Shown here piece by piece: positions 53,275-61,131 of a stretch of DNA of 64,000 nucleotides. A program made the translations under genes and the position numbers. The number at the start of each line of letters is the position of its first letter. The first letter of the stretch is position 1. This DNA comes from Paracoccaceae bacterium. GTDB lineage: Bacteria > Pseudomonadota > Alphaproteobacteria > Rhodobacterales > Rhodobacteraceae. The stretch covers positions 1 to 64,000 of the forward strand of contig JACSRN010000084.1 in assembly GCA_014879735.1 (NCBI GenBank), written 5' to 3'. A model generated the notes under the pieces. That model worked only from the letters and a program-made list of their open reading frames with translations. It was not told the DNA's origin and ran no database searches.

Positions 53275-54488
53275 GGCCGGACCTCCTCGCGTGCCAGATC
53301 TGCGACTTGGGGGAAGAAGTCCTGCTTCCACGGCCATTCACCCTCGGCGGCCTCAAAGGTTGGCAGGCCTTGGTCAAGACGTTCCAGATAAGGGCTGGTG
53401 ATCTCTTCCGACCATGGCACGATCCCGCCCTCGTAGACGCCCGGTCCGCGCAGGAAGTGGGTGGCCTGTTCCAGGGTCTCGACAAAGGGCGTGTTCGGCG
53501 ACAGGAGTTCGACGCGGCTGGCGGCACGGGGGCCGGCCCGGCTGACATGACCCCAAGCCGGGCGGCCCAGCATGTCCTCCAGCATCCAGACGCATTCGAT
53601 AAGCTTCTTCAGATCGACTCCCGTCTCGATCCCCATGCCCTCCAGCATGTGCATGAAATCCTCAGTCGCGATCATGCCCGTAGCACGCCCGTTACCGCAG
53701 TAAGGGCAGCCTCCCACCCCGCCGAGCGTGCCTTCGACCCGCAGCGTGTCATGCCCGTCCAGCACCTTGATGGCGGCATAAGCCGAAGTCAGCGCCATGC
53801 CGCGGCTGTTGTGGAGATGGGCGCGGAAGTCGGTAACATCAGGCCACCTCTCCTTCACATGGGCGAAGATGCGCTCGACCTTTTCGGGGTGACACCAGCC
53901 CATCGGATCACCGATCGAGACGGAGGTGACGGCGATCCCCGCAGCAGTCCACAGCGCGTGCTGGCGTTCAAGGAAGGCGATCGTGCTCTCCACCGGGAAA
54001 TCACCAAGGAAGTTCGACCCAAAGCTCGCGTTCGTACCGATCCCGGCCTCGGTCGCGCCCTTGGCCTGTGCATCGCGCACGGTCTTCAGCCAGCCGGACA
54101 TCTCGCTCATCTGCGACTTGTTGTAGTTCCGGCGGACGAAGACATCGCACTGATGGACTGACAGGCGAGGGATGGCCTTGCCGCGCCCGATGGTCAGCGG
54201 CGGAGCATACTCCTTGGCGCGCTCCAGCCCCTTCGCATTGGGGATCATTGCCGTGTAGATCACACCCTCGCGCGGGGTGAAGCCTTTCAGCACCTCCTCA
54301 ATGTTCTTCATCTGGGGCGTGTATTTCGGGCTCACGAAAGAGCCGACGACGATATTCTTCAATCCGGTCTCGGAGAGCCTGTCCAGCAAGGCGATCTTCG
54401 ACTGAACGGGGATGCCGACATCCTCGATCTGCATCCCCTCGCGCATGACCTCTTCGGTATAAACGATTGCCGGATAGCGGCCGGTCAT
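53271..54488 (-). CDS. HMG-CoA lyase-like (DRE-TIM) enzyme
   Basis: The 405-residue TIM-barrel protein follows HMG-CoA lyase order: VMREGMQIE at 14-22 with Arg16 and Glu17, AHLHNSRGM with His224 and His226, and GGVGGCPYCGNGRATGMIATED with Cys261. Bona fide lyases have Arg-Asp at the first site; here Asp is Glu. A C-terminal part of about 80 residues beyond the barrel is longer than in human or bacterial HMG-CoA lyases. It would cleave a 3-hydroxy-3-substituted acyl-CoA to acetyl-CoA and a keto acid, or a related retro-aldol. It is the first gene of the leftward operon. Confidence 0.82.
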   Translation of the reverse strand: MTGRYPAIVYTEEVMREGMQIEDVGIPVQSKIALLDRLSETGLKNIVVGSFVSPKYTPQMKNIEEVLKGFTPREGVIYTAMIPNAKGLERAKEYAPPLTIGRGKAIPRLSVHQCDVFVRRNYNKSQMSEMSGWLKTVRDAQAKGATEAGIGTNASFGSNFLGDFPVESTIAFLERQHALWTAAGIAVTSVSIGDPMGWCHPEKVERIFAHVKERWPDVTDFRAHLHNSRGMALTSAYAAIKVLDGHDTLRVEGTLGGVGGCPYCGNGRATGMIATEDFMHMLEGMGIETGVDLKKLIECVWMLEDMLGRPAWGHVSRAGPRAASRVELLSPNTPFVETLEQATHFLRGPGVYEGGIVPWSEEITSPYLERLDQGLPTFEAAEGEWPWKQDFFPQVADLAREEVRP

Positions 54489-54641
54489 CTTTCCACCCTC
54501 TCACTTTCAATAAGCCAAAACGACCTGTCCACCCGTGGACCGGTCCTGATGCTGAGCACACACTCTTCACTGAAAACAATATTGTCAACCATTTTGAAAG
54601 CGATTATGGGATTCATGACGATGTTGCAGAAGAGAGCCCGA
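54489..54641. promoter_or_regulatory. Divergent promoter region with ACAATATTGT palindrome
   Basis: The 153-bp gap feeds the leftward lyase operon and the rightward CoA-transferase operon. AACAATATTGTCAAC at 54575-54589 includes the perfect palindrome ACAATATTGT and the recurring GTTGACAAT motif (minus strand). An AGAAGAGAG ribosome site precedes the ATG at 54642. Confidence 0.55.
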
Positions 54642-55820
54642 ATGTTCCCTCAGCATGACGCAGATTTTGCCTTGGCCACGTTGGGCGATCTGAAGATTCT
54701 CGATCTCAGCGAAGGCCTTGCCGGACCGCTCTGTGCCCGATTCCTTGGCGACTTCGGAGCCAATGTGATCAAGGTTGAGCTGCCCGAGGGCGACGCAGCG
54801 CGGCGGTGGGAACCGTTCGCCAAGGGCGTGGATGCGCAGGAAGCCAGCCTGATCTTCCAGCTTGCCAATGTTAACAAGCGCGGAGTGACAGTCGACTATC
54901 GGACGGCCGATGGCATAGCCGCCCTTCGCGTTCTGATCGCTGATGCGGATATTGTGGTAGAAAGCTGCAAGCCCGGCATGCTGGCAGAACTTGGCCTTGG
55001 CTACGACGTGTTGCGCGCCGACAATCCGCGACTGATCCTGATCTCCATCACGCCTTTCGGCCAGACCGGACCCTATCGCGACTGGCAGGGCGAGGAGATC
55101 GTGACCTACGCGCTCAGCGGCATCATGAGCATCTCTGGCCTCTCGACCGCAGAACCCCTGAAGCATGGCGGGATGCAGTCGCAGTACGAGGGTGCGCTTT
55201 CAGCCGCCGTGGCCGCCAGCGTAGCGATATTCACGCGTGATCTGACAGGCGAAGGGCAGCATATCGACGTGTCGCTGCAAGACGTTGTCGCGTCCACGTT
55301 GGTGATCCAGCAGCCCTTCTACAGTTGGGCGGGCGCTGTGCAGGGCCGGAGACAGCCCGACGGTTCGGCCTACGGCCAAGTTCAACCTTGCAAGGACGGC
55401 TACTTCATCTGGCAAACGGGTGGCGGGGCCGAGTGGCAGGACATCGCGGCATTTTTCGACCGGGAGGAGCTGAAGGAAGCACGGTTCGAAACGCTTGACG
55501 GTCGCCAACGCCACGCCGGCGACCTCGATCGCAACGTGCTGGAGGCGACCCAGGATCGAACGATGCTCGAACTGTTCCGCACAGCCTCCGAGGACTACCG
55601 GATGCTCTTCGGGATCGCACAGGAGCCCAAGGACATCGCCGCCTGCGAGCATCTCAGAGCGCGCGATTTCTTCGAGACGGCCGAAACTTCAGCCGGGCCG
55701 CAAACTATGCCCTTCCGGCTGTTCTCGATGACCGAAGGCGGAGCGGTGTTCCGTTGTGCAGCGCCCCGTCTGGGCGAACACAACGATCTGCTTCTGGCAC
55801 CTGCAGGCTCACAGCAATGA
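54642..55820 (+). CDS. Class III CoA-transferase (CaiB/BaiF family)
   Basis: The 392-residue protein begins FALATLGDLKILDLSEGLAGPLCARFLGDFGANVIKVELPEGDAARRW, standard for the family. VNKRGVTVDYRTADGIAALRVLIADADIVVESCKPGMLAELGLGYDVLRADNPRLILISITPFGQTGPY and GEGQHIDVSLQDVVAS (catalytic Asp region) follow. It moves CoA from a donor such as succinyl-CoA to the imported acid. ATG at 54642 is chosen for its ribosome site; 54615 is an alternative. It is followed by a second CoA-transferase gene overlapping its stop. Confidence 0.88.
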   Translation: MFPQHDADFALATLGDLKILDLSEGLAGPLCARFLGDFGANVIKVELPEGDAARRWEPFAKGVDAQEASLIFQLANVNKRGVTVDYRTADGIAALRVLIADADIVVESCKPGMLAELGLGYDVLRADNPRLILISITPFGQTGPYRDWQGEEIVTYALSGIMSISGLSTAEPLKHGGMQSQYEGALSAAVAASVAIFTRDLTGEGQHIDVSLQDVVASTLVIQQPFYSWAGAVQGRRQPDGSAYGQVQPCKDGYFIWQTGGGAEWQDIAAFFDREELKEARFETLDGRQRHAGDLDRNVLEATQDRTMLELFRTASEDYRMLFGIAQEPKDIAACEHLRARDFFETAETSAGPQTMPFRLFSMTEGGAVFRCAAPRLGEHNDLLLAPAGSQQ

Positions 55821-57223
55821 CGGTTTTCGGGAGAGAAAACTTGAACACCCAGAAGCCGCTGCCCCTCAAGGGCCTGAGAGTGATCGACAGTACCTACATG
55901 TTCGCTGGGCCCTATGCCGGCGCGATCCTTGCTGATCTGGGGGCAGAGGTCATCAAGATCGAAGGCCCGGCCCGGCTTGATTTCACGAGGGGCGGGGCCT
56001 TCTCGGGCCTCATGGCCGAGAACGAAGCGGGCAAGGACCCTTGGAACCGGACCAGCACCTACAACCTGCTGAACCGAGGGAAGAAATCTCTGGTCCTCGA
56101 CCTTTCAAAGCCCGAGGGGCGGGAGGTTCTGGTCGATCTGATGAAGGTCAGCGACATCTTCATCGACAACTTCACGCCGCGGGTCATGCGGGGATGGGGC
56201 CTCGACTTTCCCAACCTCAAGAAGATCAATTCGCGGCTGATCCTCATCACGAATACCGGCTATGGCCACACTGGTCCGTACTCTGCCTATCCCGCGCAGG
56301 CCACGACGCAAGAGGCGACCCATGGCCTTGCGGCCGTCACTGGCTATCCGGGAGGAGAGCCGTCGAAAGCCGGACAGTCCTATGTCGACTTCATCGCGGC
56401 TTGGGCTTGCATGATGGGGGCGATGCTGGCGCTGCGTTATCGCGACCGCTTTGATCGCAGCACCTGGGTCGACGTTGGGATGTACCAACTCGGCTGCTTC
56501 AACATCGGGGAATACCTGATGAACTGGACGGCGAACGGAGAGCCATCACAGCGGATCGGCAACCGTCATCGCCAGTTCGCACCGCAAGGTACCTACCGCT
56601 GCGCCGGGGATGACGCATGGTGCACGGTGTCCGTCCGGGACGACGACGACTGGGCGGCACTCACCGTCGCGATCGGCCGCCCCAACCTCGCCACGGCCTA
56701 TCCTACCGTCGAAGCCCGACGCACGGCGCATGACGAGATCGACCGCGCAATCACCGAATGGACCAAGGCGCGCGGCAAGATCGAGGCGATGGAGACGTTG
56801 CAGGCTGCGGGCATTCCCGCCGGCGCGGTTCTCGACGGACGTGACCTGCATCTCGATCCTCAGATCAGATCGCGCGGCCTGCTGGAGGACATGCCCTTCC
56901 CGCCCGAGCGCGCCATGGGCAGCCGGCGCCCGGTTATCGGCCGTCCGTGGAAATTCAGCGGCATGGCCCCCAAGGTCGATCAGCCCGGTCCTGTCTTCGG
57001 GCAGCACAACACCGAGATCATGCGCGAGACGCTCGGCTATGACGCCGTTCGCATCGCGGAACTGGAGGAGCAGGAGATTGTCACGACACGGCCGCGCTGG
57101 AAACGCACGCCCTCGGAGATGAGCCTAGACGAGAGGGTCCGAGTGGGCCGGTTGGCTTACTGGGACCGCGACTACAAGGCCCGCCTCGGAATCGATGACA
57201 TGAGCGACGGAGACCCACAGTGA
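55817..57223 (+). CDS. Class III CoA-transferase (CaiB/BaiF family), second copy
   Basis: The 468-residue protein has LKGLRVIDSTYMFAGPYAGAILADLGAEVIKIEGPARLDFTRGG, NRGKKSLVLDLSKPEGREVLVDLMKVSDIFIDNFTPRVMRGWGLDFPNLKKINSRLILITNTGYGHTGPYS and SYVDFIAAWACMMGAMLALRYRDRFDRSTWVDVGMYQ. The C-terminal part (WKRTPSEMSLDERVRVGRLAYWDRDYKARLGI) is longer than usual. ATG at 55817 overlaps the previous stop; TTG at 55841 with GGGAGAG upstream is an alternative. The two copies may form a heteromer or act on different acids. Confidence 0.87.
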   Translation: MTVFGRENLNTQKPLPLKGLRVIDSTYMFAGPYAGAILADLGAEVIKIEGPARLDFTRGGAFSGLMAENEAGKDPWNRTSTYNLLNRGKKSLVLDLSKPEGREVLVDLMKVSDIFIDNFTPRVMRGWGLDFPNLKKINSRLILITNTGYGHTGPYSAYPAQATTQEATHGLAAVTGYPGGEPSKAGQSYVDFIAAWACMMGAMLALRYRDRFDRSTWVDVGMYQLGCFNIGEYLMNWTANGEPSQRIGNRHRQFAPQGTYRCAGDDAWCTVSVRDDDDWAALTVAIGRPNLATAYPTVEARRTAHDEIDRAITEWTKARGKIEAMETLQAAGIPAGAVLDGRDLHLDPQIRSRGLLEDMPFPPERAMGSRRPVIGRPWKFSGMAPKVDQPGPVFGQHNTEIMRETLGYDAVRIAELEEQEIVTTRPRWKRTPSEMSLDERVRVGRLAYWDRDYKARLGIDDMSDGDPQ

Positions 57224-58461
57224 ACTTTGGTTATAGCCCCGAACAAGAGGCGCTTCGGTCCGAAGTGCAGACTTTCATCCGCGACAATGTGACGGATGAG
57301 CTGGTTGAGGAGATGGACATCCACTCCGGCACAGATCGTCCGCGTGGACGCGGCCCGTTGGGACAGGCGCTCTACCGGCAGATCGGAGAACGAGGCTGGC
57401 TGGGCATTGCCTATCCCAGTGAGTACGGCGGTCAGGGCGGCAGCCGGATCGACCAGTACATCGTCGAGGAAGAGTTCCTGCGCGCTGGCATTCAGATCTC
57501 GATGATCGGCAGCGGCGCTCCCGCGATCCTCGCCGCGGGAACGGAGGAGCAAAAGCGGTACTACATCCCCCGCCTGATCCGGGGTGAGGTGTCCTTCTGC
57601 CTCGGCTTTACCGAACCCCATGCCGGGGCCGATCTTGCCAACCTGCGGTGCAGCGCGGTGCGGGATGGCGACGAGTTCGTGATCAACGGCCAGAAGATGT
57701 ATACGACCAGCGCGCATGTCTCGACCCATATCTACCTGATGGCGCGGACGGATCGGACGGCATCCAAGCACAAGGGCATCTCGATCTTCATCTTCCCGAT
57801 GGATACGCCCGGCCTGACGGTTCGCCCCCTCTGGACGATCCAGAACAACCCCTCGGCCCCCAAGTTCACCACCTACGGCGCGGCGCGGACCAACGAGGTC
57901 TTCTTCGACGATGTTCGCATTCCCGCCTCGGCCCTGCTGGGAGAGGAGAACGATGGCTGGCGCGTCGGATCGATGGGCCTGAATCTGGACAGGGTGGGCG
58001 CGGGTCGCTACCTCATCTCGGTTCGGCGCGACGAGGACATCATCAACTTCCTCAAATCCGACGAGGCACTTGGCGCGCGCCTCTCCGAAAGCGAGGTGGT
58101 GCGCGACAAGGTGGCCGAACTCTGGACCGAGGCGCAGGTCTGTCGTCTGATGACGATGCGCAGCATGTCGATCGTCGAGCGTGGTGGAGCCTTCAGCTAT
58201 GAAGGATCGGCCGAGAAGGTCTGGGCGCCCGAGCACGGCGTCCGCATCTCGGAATCGATTATGCAGATGCTCGGCCCGCATGGATCGCTTCTTCGCGGCT
58301 CTCCGCACAGTGTTCAGGACGGGCTCTACGCCCATAACGTGATGGGCTCGTTCCAATCGGGCATCAACCACGGAAGCGTTCAGATCATGCGGGATCAAGT
58401 AGCGAGGCGGGGCCTCGGGATGCCGTCTTCGCGCGGCAATAAAGCGGCAGGGGTGAAGTGA
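57220..58461 (+). CDS. Acyl-CoA dehydrogenase
   Basis: The 413-residue flavoprotein has the three ACAD domains: MNFGYSPEQEALRSEVQTFIRDN, GWLGIAYPSEYGGQGGSRIDQYIVEEEFLRAG, FCLGFTEPHAGADLANLRCSAVRDGDEFVINGQKMYTTSAHVSTHIYLMARTD and a C-terminal helical part ending ARRGLGMPSSRGN. The usual Y-E-G-T catalytic-Glu motif is not recognisable (here GSFQSGINHGSVQIMRDQVARRGLG), as in some divergent ACADs. GTG at 57220 overlaps the previous stop. It probably pairs with the ACAD at 58461 as a heteromer. Confidence 0.87.
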   Translation: MNFGYSPEQEALRSEVQTFIRDNVTDELVEEMDIHSGTDRPRGRGPLGQALYRQIGERGWLGIAYPSEYGGQGGSRIDQYIVEEEFLRAGIQISMIGSGAPAILAAGTEEQKRYYIPRLIRGEVSFCLGFTEPHAGADLANLRCSAVRDGDEFVINGQKMYTTSAHVSTHIYLMARTDRTASKHKGISIFIFPMDTPGLTVRPLWTIQNNPSAPKFTTYGAARTNEVFFDDVRIPASALLGEENDGWRVGSMGLNLDRVGAGRYLISVRRDEDIINFLKSDEALGARLSESEVVRDKVAELWTEAQVCRLMTMRSMSIVERGGAFSYEGSAEKVWAPEHGVRISESIMQMLGPHGSLLRGSPHSVQDGLYAHNVMGSFQSGINHGSVQIMRDQVARRGLGMPSSRGNKAAGVK

Positions 58462-59651
58462 TGGACGTTCTGCTCGACGAAGAAGAAGAGATGATAGCCG
58501 AGAGCGCGCGCGGTTATCTCGAGGCGAATTGTGCAACCTCCTTGGTCCGCAAGGTAGAGGCCGATCCGCTGGGCTATGCGCCCGACCTTTGGCGCGGCGC
58601 GGCGGAACTCGGCTGGGCCGGGATGTGCCTCCCTGAAGAGCATGGTGGCAGCGAGATGCCGCTGGTCTATCTGGGTCTGGTCATGCGCGAGATCGGGCGA
58701 ACGGTGGCGCCGCTCCCGCTGTTGCCGAGTGCGGTTGCCAGCATCACGCTGGCCCGTCACGGCGGCGCGGCATTGAAGGACCGCCATCTGCCACAGGTCG
58801 CTTCAGGCGAGGCCATTCTTACCTGGGCCTTCTTCGAGACTGACGCACGGCTGCGGCCCGAGACGGTGAAGATGACGGCGCGAGAGGAGGACGACGGCTT
58901 CATACTGAACGGCCGCAAATTATTCGTGGACCATTACGCCGCCGCCGATCTCTGTCTGGTGGTTGCGCGGACGGAGGCGGGGCTGTCGCTGTTCTTGGTT
59001 GATACCGATGCGCCCGGCATCTCGACCCGTGAGCTCGTGACACTTGCCAAAGACCGGCAGAGCGAAGTGAACTTCGAGAATGTTCGCGTGCCGCGCGAAG
59101 CCCTTGTCGGCCAGGCGGGGGATGCCTGGCCGCAGATCGAGGAGATGCTCGACCTCGCCACGATCCTTCTTTGCGCGCAGATGGTGGGGGCGACACGTAA
59201 GGACGCCGAGATGGCATTCGATTACGCCAAGGTACGCAGCGCTTTCGGCCAGCCCATCGGAGCCTTCCAGTCGGTGCAGCACATGTGTGCCGACATGCAG
59301 ATCTGGGCCGATGCGGCCGAGCTTCTGACTTTCGAGGCCCTGTGGCGGCTGGATCAGGGCTTGCCTGCGGCCATGGAAATCTCTCAGGCCAAGTCGTTTT
59401 GCAACGACCGTCTGGAGGCTGCGGTGCGCAACTCGCAGATCATCCATGGCGGGATCGGCTTTATGATGGAGTTCGATCTTCATCTCTGGTTCCGTCGTGT
59501 TTCTGCCTGGTCGATGCGGATGGGAACCTCGCTGGAACATCGCGCGCGGATCGCGGAATTGCTGCTCGACAGTCCCGGACAGGTGCGGTTGGGGCGCTCG
59601 GTCTCGCCCGCTCCCGCTGTGCCGGTGACACCGGAACTGACAGAAGTCTGA
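58461..59651 (+). CDS. Acyl-CoA dehydrogenase, second subunit-like
   Basis: The 396-residue protein has LGWAGMCLPEEHGGSEMPLVYLGLVMREIGRTVAPLPLLPS, GFILNGRKLFVDHYAAADLCLVVARTEAGLSLFLVDTDAPGISTRE and YAKVRSAFGQPIGAFQSVQHMCADMQIWADAAELLTFEALWRLDQG. It ends SQIIHGGIGFMMEFDLHLWFRRVSAWSMRMGTSLEHRARIAELLLD. The IHGGIGF-E pattern is typical of ACADs that work as alpha/beta pairs. ATG overlaps the last base of the previous stop, so coupling is tight. Confidence 0.87.
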   Translation: MDVLLDEEEEMIAESARGYLEANCATSLVRKVEADPLGYAPDLWRGAAELGWAGMCLPEEHGGSEMPLVYLGLVMREIGRTVAPLPLLPSAVASITLARHGGAALKDRHLPQVASGEAILTWAFFETDARLRPETVKMTAREEDDGFILNGRKLFVDHYAAADLCLVVARTEAGLSLFLVDTDAPGISTRELVTLAKDRQSEVNFENVRVPREALVGQAGDAWPQIEEMLDLATILLCAQMVGATRKDAEMAFDYAKVRSAFGQPIGAFQSVQHMCADMQIWADAAELLTFEALWRLDQGLPAAMEISQAKSFCNDRLEAAVRNSQIIHGGIGFMMEFDLHLWFRRVSAWSMRMGTSLEHRARIAELLLDSPGQVRLGRSVSPAPAVPVTPELTEV

Positions 59652-59663
59652 GAGGAGGCAGAA

Positions 59664-59870
59664 ATGACGAAATGTCCTGTTTGCGGGGCCGAGGTGGATG
59701 TGGCCGCGATCAAAGCTCAGACCGGTACGACCGGCGGCGGCGCACGAGAAATGGACCCGAGGGCGGGCACTCGGCAGTTCCATGATGGGCAGTGGTTCTA
59801 CTTCGACACGATCGAGTGTCGGAACAACTTCACCATGCAACCCGATCGTTATCTGAGCGGCCAAGGTTGA
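59664..59870 (+). CDS. Small YHS-like zinc-binding protein
   Basis: The 68-residue protein has MTKCPVCGAEVDVAAIKAQTG at the start, a Cys-x2-Cys-Gly knuckle, and WFYFDTIECRNNFTMQPDRYL at the end, which matches the YHS pattern of F-x-x-x-C-x-x-x-F-x-x-x-P-x-x-Y. The third Cys completes a plausible metal site. An AGGAGG site precedes the start. Its role between acyl-CoA dehydrogenases and an RraA protein is unknown; metal supply or subunit scaffolding is possible. Confidence 0.75.
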   Translation: MTKCPVCGAEVDVAAIKAQTGTTGGGAREMDPRAGTRQFHDGQWFYFDTIECRNNFTMQPDRYLSGQG

Positions 59871-59880
59871 GGAGCAATAT

Positions 59881-60561
59881 ATGGTCGGCTTTCAGATACT
59901 CACGCGCCGTCGCAAGATGGCATCGGACCTCGTCGAGAAATTCCGTGAGATCCCCGTCGCCAACGTCAGCGATGTAATGAACCGGATCGTCGCTGGTGGC
60001 CCACGCCTGCGGCCCTATCACGGCGGCGGCACGCTATGCGGCATCGCGCTCACGGTACGGACGCGGCCGGGCGACAACCTTATGGCCCATGCAGCCATCA
60101 CCATGGCCGAGCCGGGCGATGTCATCGTGCTGGATGGCGGTGGCGACCTTACCAATTCGTTGATCGGTGAGCGGATGATGCACCATTCGCGCAAGCGCGG
60201 GGTGGAGGGCTGGGTCGTCAACGGCTCGATCCGCGATCTCGGCTGGCTGCGCGAGACGAACTTTCCGGTCTATGCGGCGGGGGTTACCCATCGCGGTCCC
60301 TACAAGTCTGGTCCCGGCGAGATCAACGTACGGGTGGCGATCGAAGGCTTGGTGATCGAGCCGGGCGACCTCATCCTCGGCGATGCCGACGGGCTGGTCT
60401 CGGTGCCCGTCGATGGGGCCGAGGAAATCTTTGCCAAGGCGCAAGAGAAATTCCAGTTCGAGACCGAGACCTTCGCAGCGCTTGGCACGACAGACCAAGC
60501 GGCCGATCGCGAGAAGATGTTCGCGAGCCTGCGCAGCATGGGTTGTTTCATCGAGGGCTGA
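59881..60561 (+). CDS. RraA-family aldolase/decarboxylase-like protein
   Basis: The 226-residue protein has REIPVANVSDVMNRIVAGGPRLRPYHGGGTLCGIALTVRTRPGDNLMAHAAITMAEPGDVIVLDGGGDLTNSLIGERMMHHSRKRGVEGWVVNGSIRDLGWL. N-G-x-I-R-D is the catalytic and metal-binding loop of HMG aldolases and oxaloacetate decarboxylases. It is a paralogue of the one at 31102 and is 11 bp from the YHS gene. It could decarboxylate or cleave the keto acid released by the HMG-CoA-lyase-like enzyme. Confidence 0.82.
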   Translation: MVGFQILTRRRKMASDLVEKFREIPVANVSDVMNRIVAGGPRLRPYHGGGTLCGIALTVRTRPGDNLMAHAAITMAEPGDVIVLDGGGDLTNSLIGERMMHHSRKRGVEGWVVNGSIRDLGWLRETNFPVYAAGVTHRGPYKSGPGEINVRVAIEGLVIEPGDLILGDADGLVSVPVDGAEEIFAKAQEKFQFETETFAALGTTDQAADREKMFASLRSMGCFIEG

Positions 60562-60587
60562 GGCTGATCCACTTTATCACCTTTGAT

Positions 60588-60601
60588 GTTGACAAAATTG
60601 A
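60588..60601 (+). promoter_or_regulatory. GTTGACAAAATTG motif upstream of tctBA
   Basis: GTTGACAAAATTGATGAC lies between the RraA and TctB genes and matches the motif at 54581-54589 and 50750-50758. It places a probable internal promoter or operator in front of tctB, tctA and the CapA gene. Confidence 0.5.
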
Positions 60602-60651
60602 TGACAATTCTGCACCAAGCGTTAAGTTGGGCCGGAAAGGGAGGACTCACC

Positions 60652-60675
60652 ATGATCAACAGGCACTTCGCATGA
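60652..60675 (+). CDS. Seven-codon leader ORF overlapping the tctB start
   Basis: ATG at 60652 has a strong GGGAGG site about 6 bp upstream and encodes MINRHFA before TGA. That TGA overlaps the tctB ATG at 60672 (ATGA). The tctB start lacks its own good ribosome site, so tctB is probably translated by coupling or reinitiation from this leader. Confidence 0.5.
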   Translation: MINRHFA

Positions 60676-61130
60676 CGGCGAGGGCGATTCGTATTAACCA
60701 GCCCGACCTCGTGGCCGGGATCATGTTTCTCGTTGTCGGCTTCATTGCACTATGGGAGCTGCGCGACCTGCATGTAGGGACGTTGCAGGAAATGGGGCCG
60801 GCCTATTTTCCTCGCGCGCTCGCTTTTGTGCTTGTTGCCATCGGCCTCTACGTTGGCGCGCGCAGCTTCCGCGGTCCGATGCAGGACTTGGGGCGCTTCA
60901 ACATTCGCGCGACTGTGCTGATCGTGTCCGCTGTGCTGGTCTTTGCCGTCACGGTCAATCGGATCGGCTATGTCCCCGGTGCCGCTCTTCTCGTCGCCAT
61001 CTCCAGCTTCGCAGATACCGACGCCCGGATGCGGCAAGTGGCAGTTTCCATCGTTTGCCTCGTCGTCTTCACCGCTGCGATCTTCATCGGCGGGCTGGGC
61101 GTCCAGCTACCGCTCATCCGGGGGTTCTGA
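60672..61130 (+). CDS. tctB: Tripartite tricarboxylate transporter small membrane subunit (TctB)
   Basis: The 152-residue protein has four predicted membrane helices: DLVAGIMFLVVGFIALWELRDL, AYFPRALAFVLVAIGLYVGARSF, ATVLIVSAVLVFAVTVNRIGYVPGAALLVAISSF and VAVSIVCLVVFTAAIFIGGLGVQLPLI. G-P-A-Y-F-P-R is the family motif. It partners TctA at 61132 and the binding protein TctC at 49745. ATG at 60672 overlaps a seven-codon leader ORF. Confidence 0.87.
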   Translation: MTARAIRINQPDLVAGIMFLVVGFIALWELRDLHVGTLQEMGPAYFPRALAFVLVAIGLYVGARSFRGPMQDLGRFNIRATVLIVSAVLVFAVTVNRIGYVPGAALLVAISSFADTDARMRQVAVSIVCLVVFTAAIFIGGLGVQLPLIRGF

Positions 61131-61131
61131 G

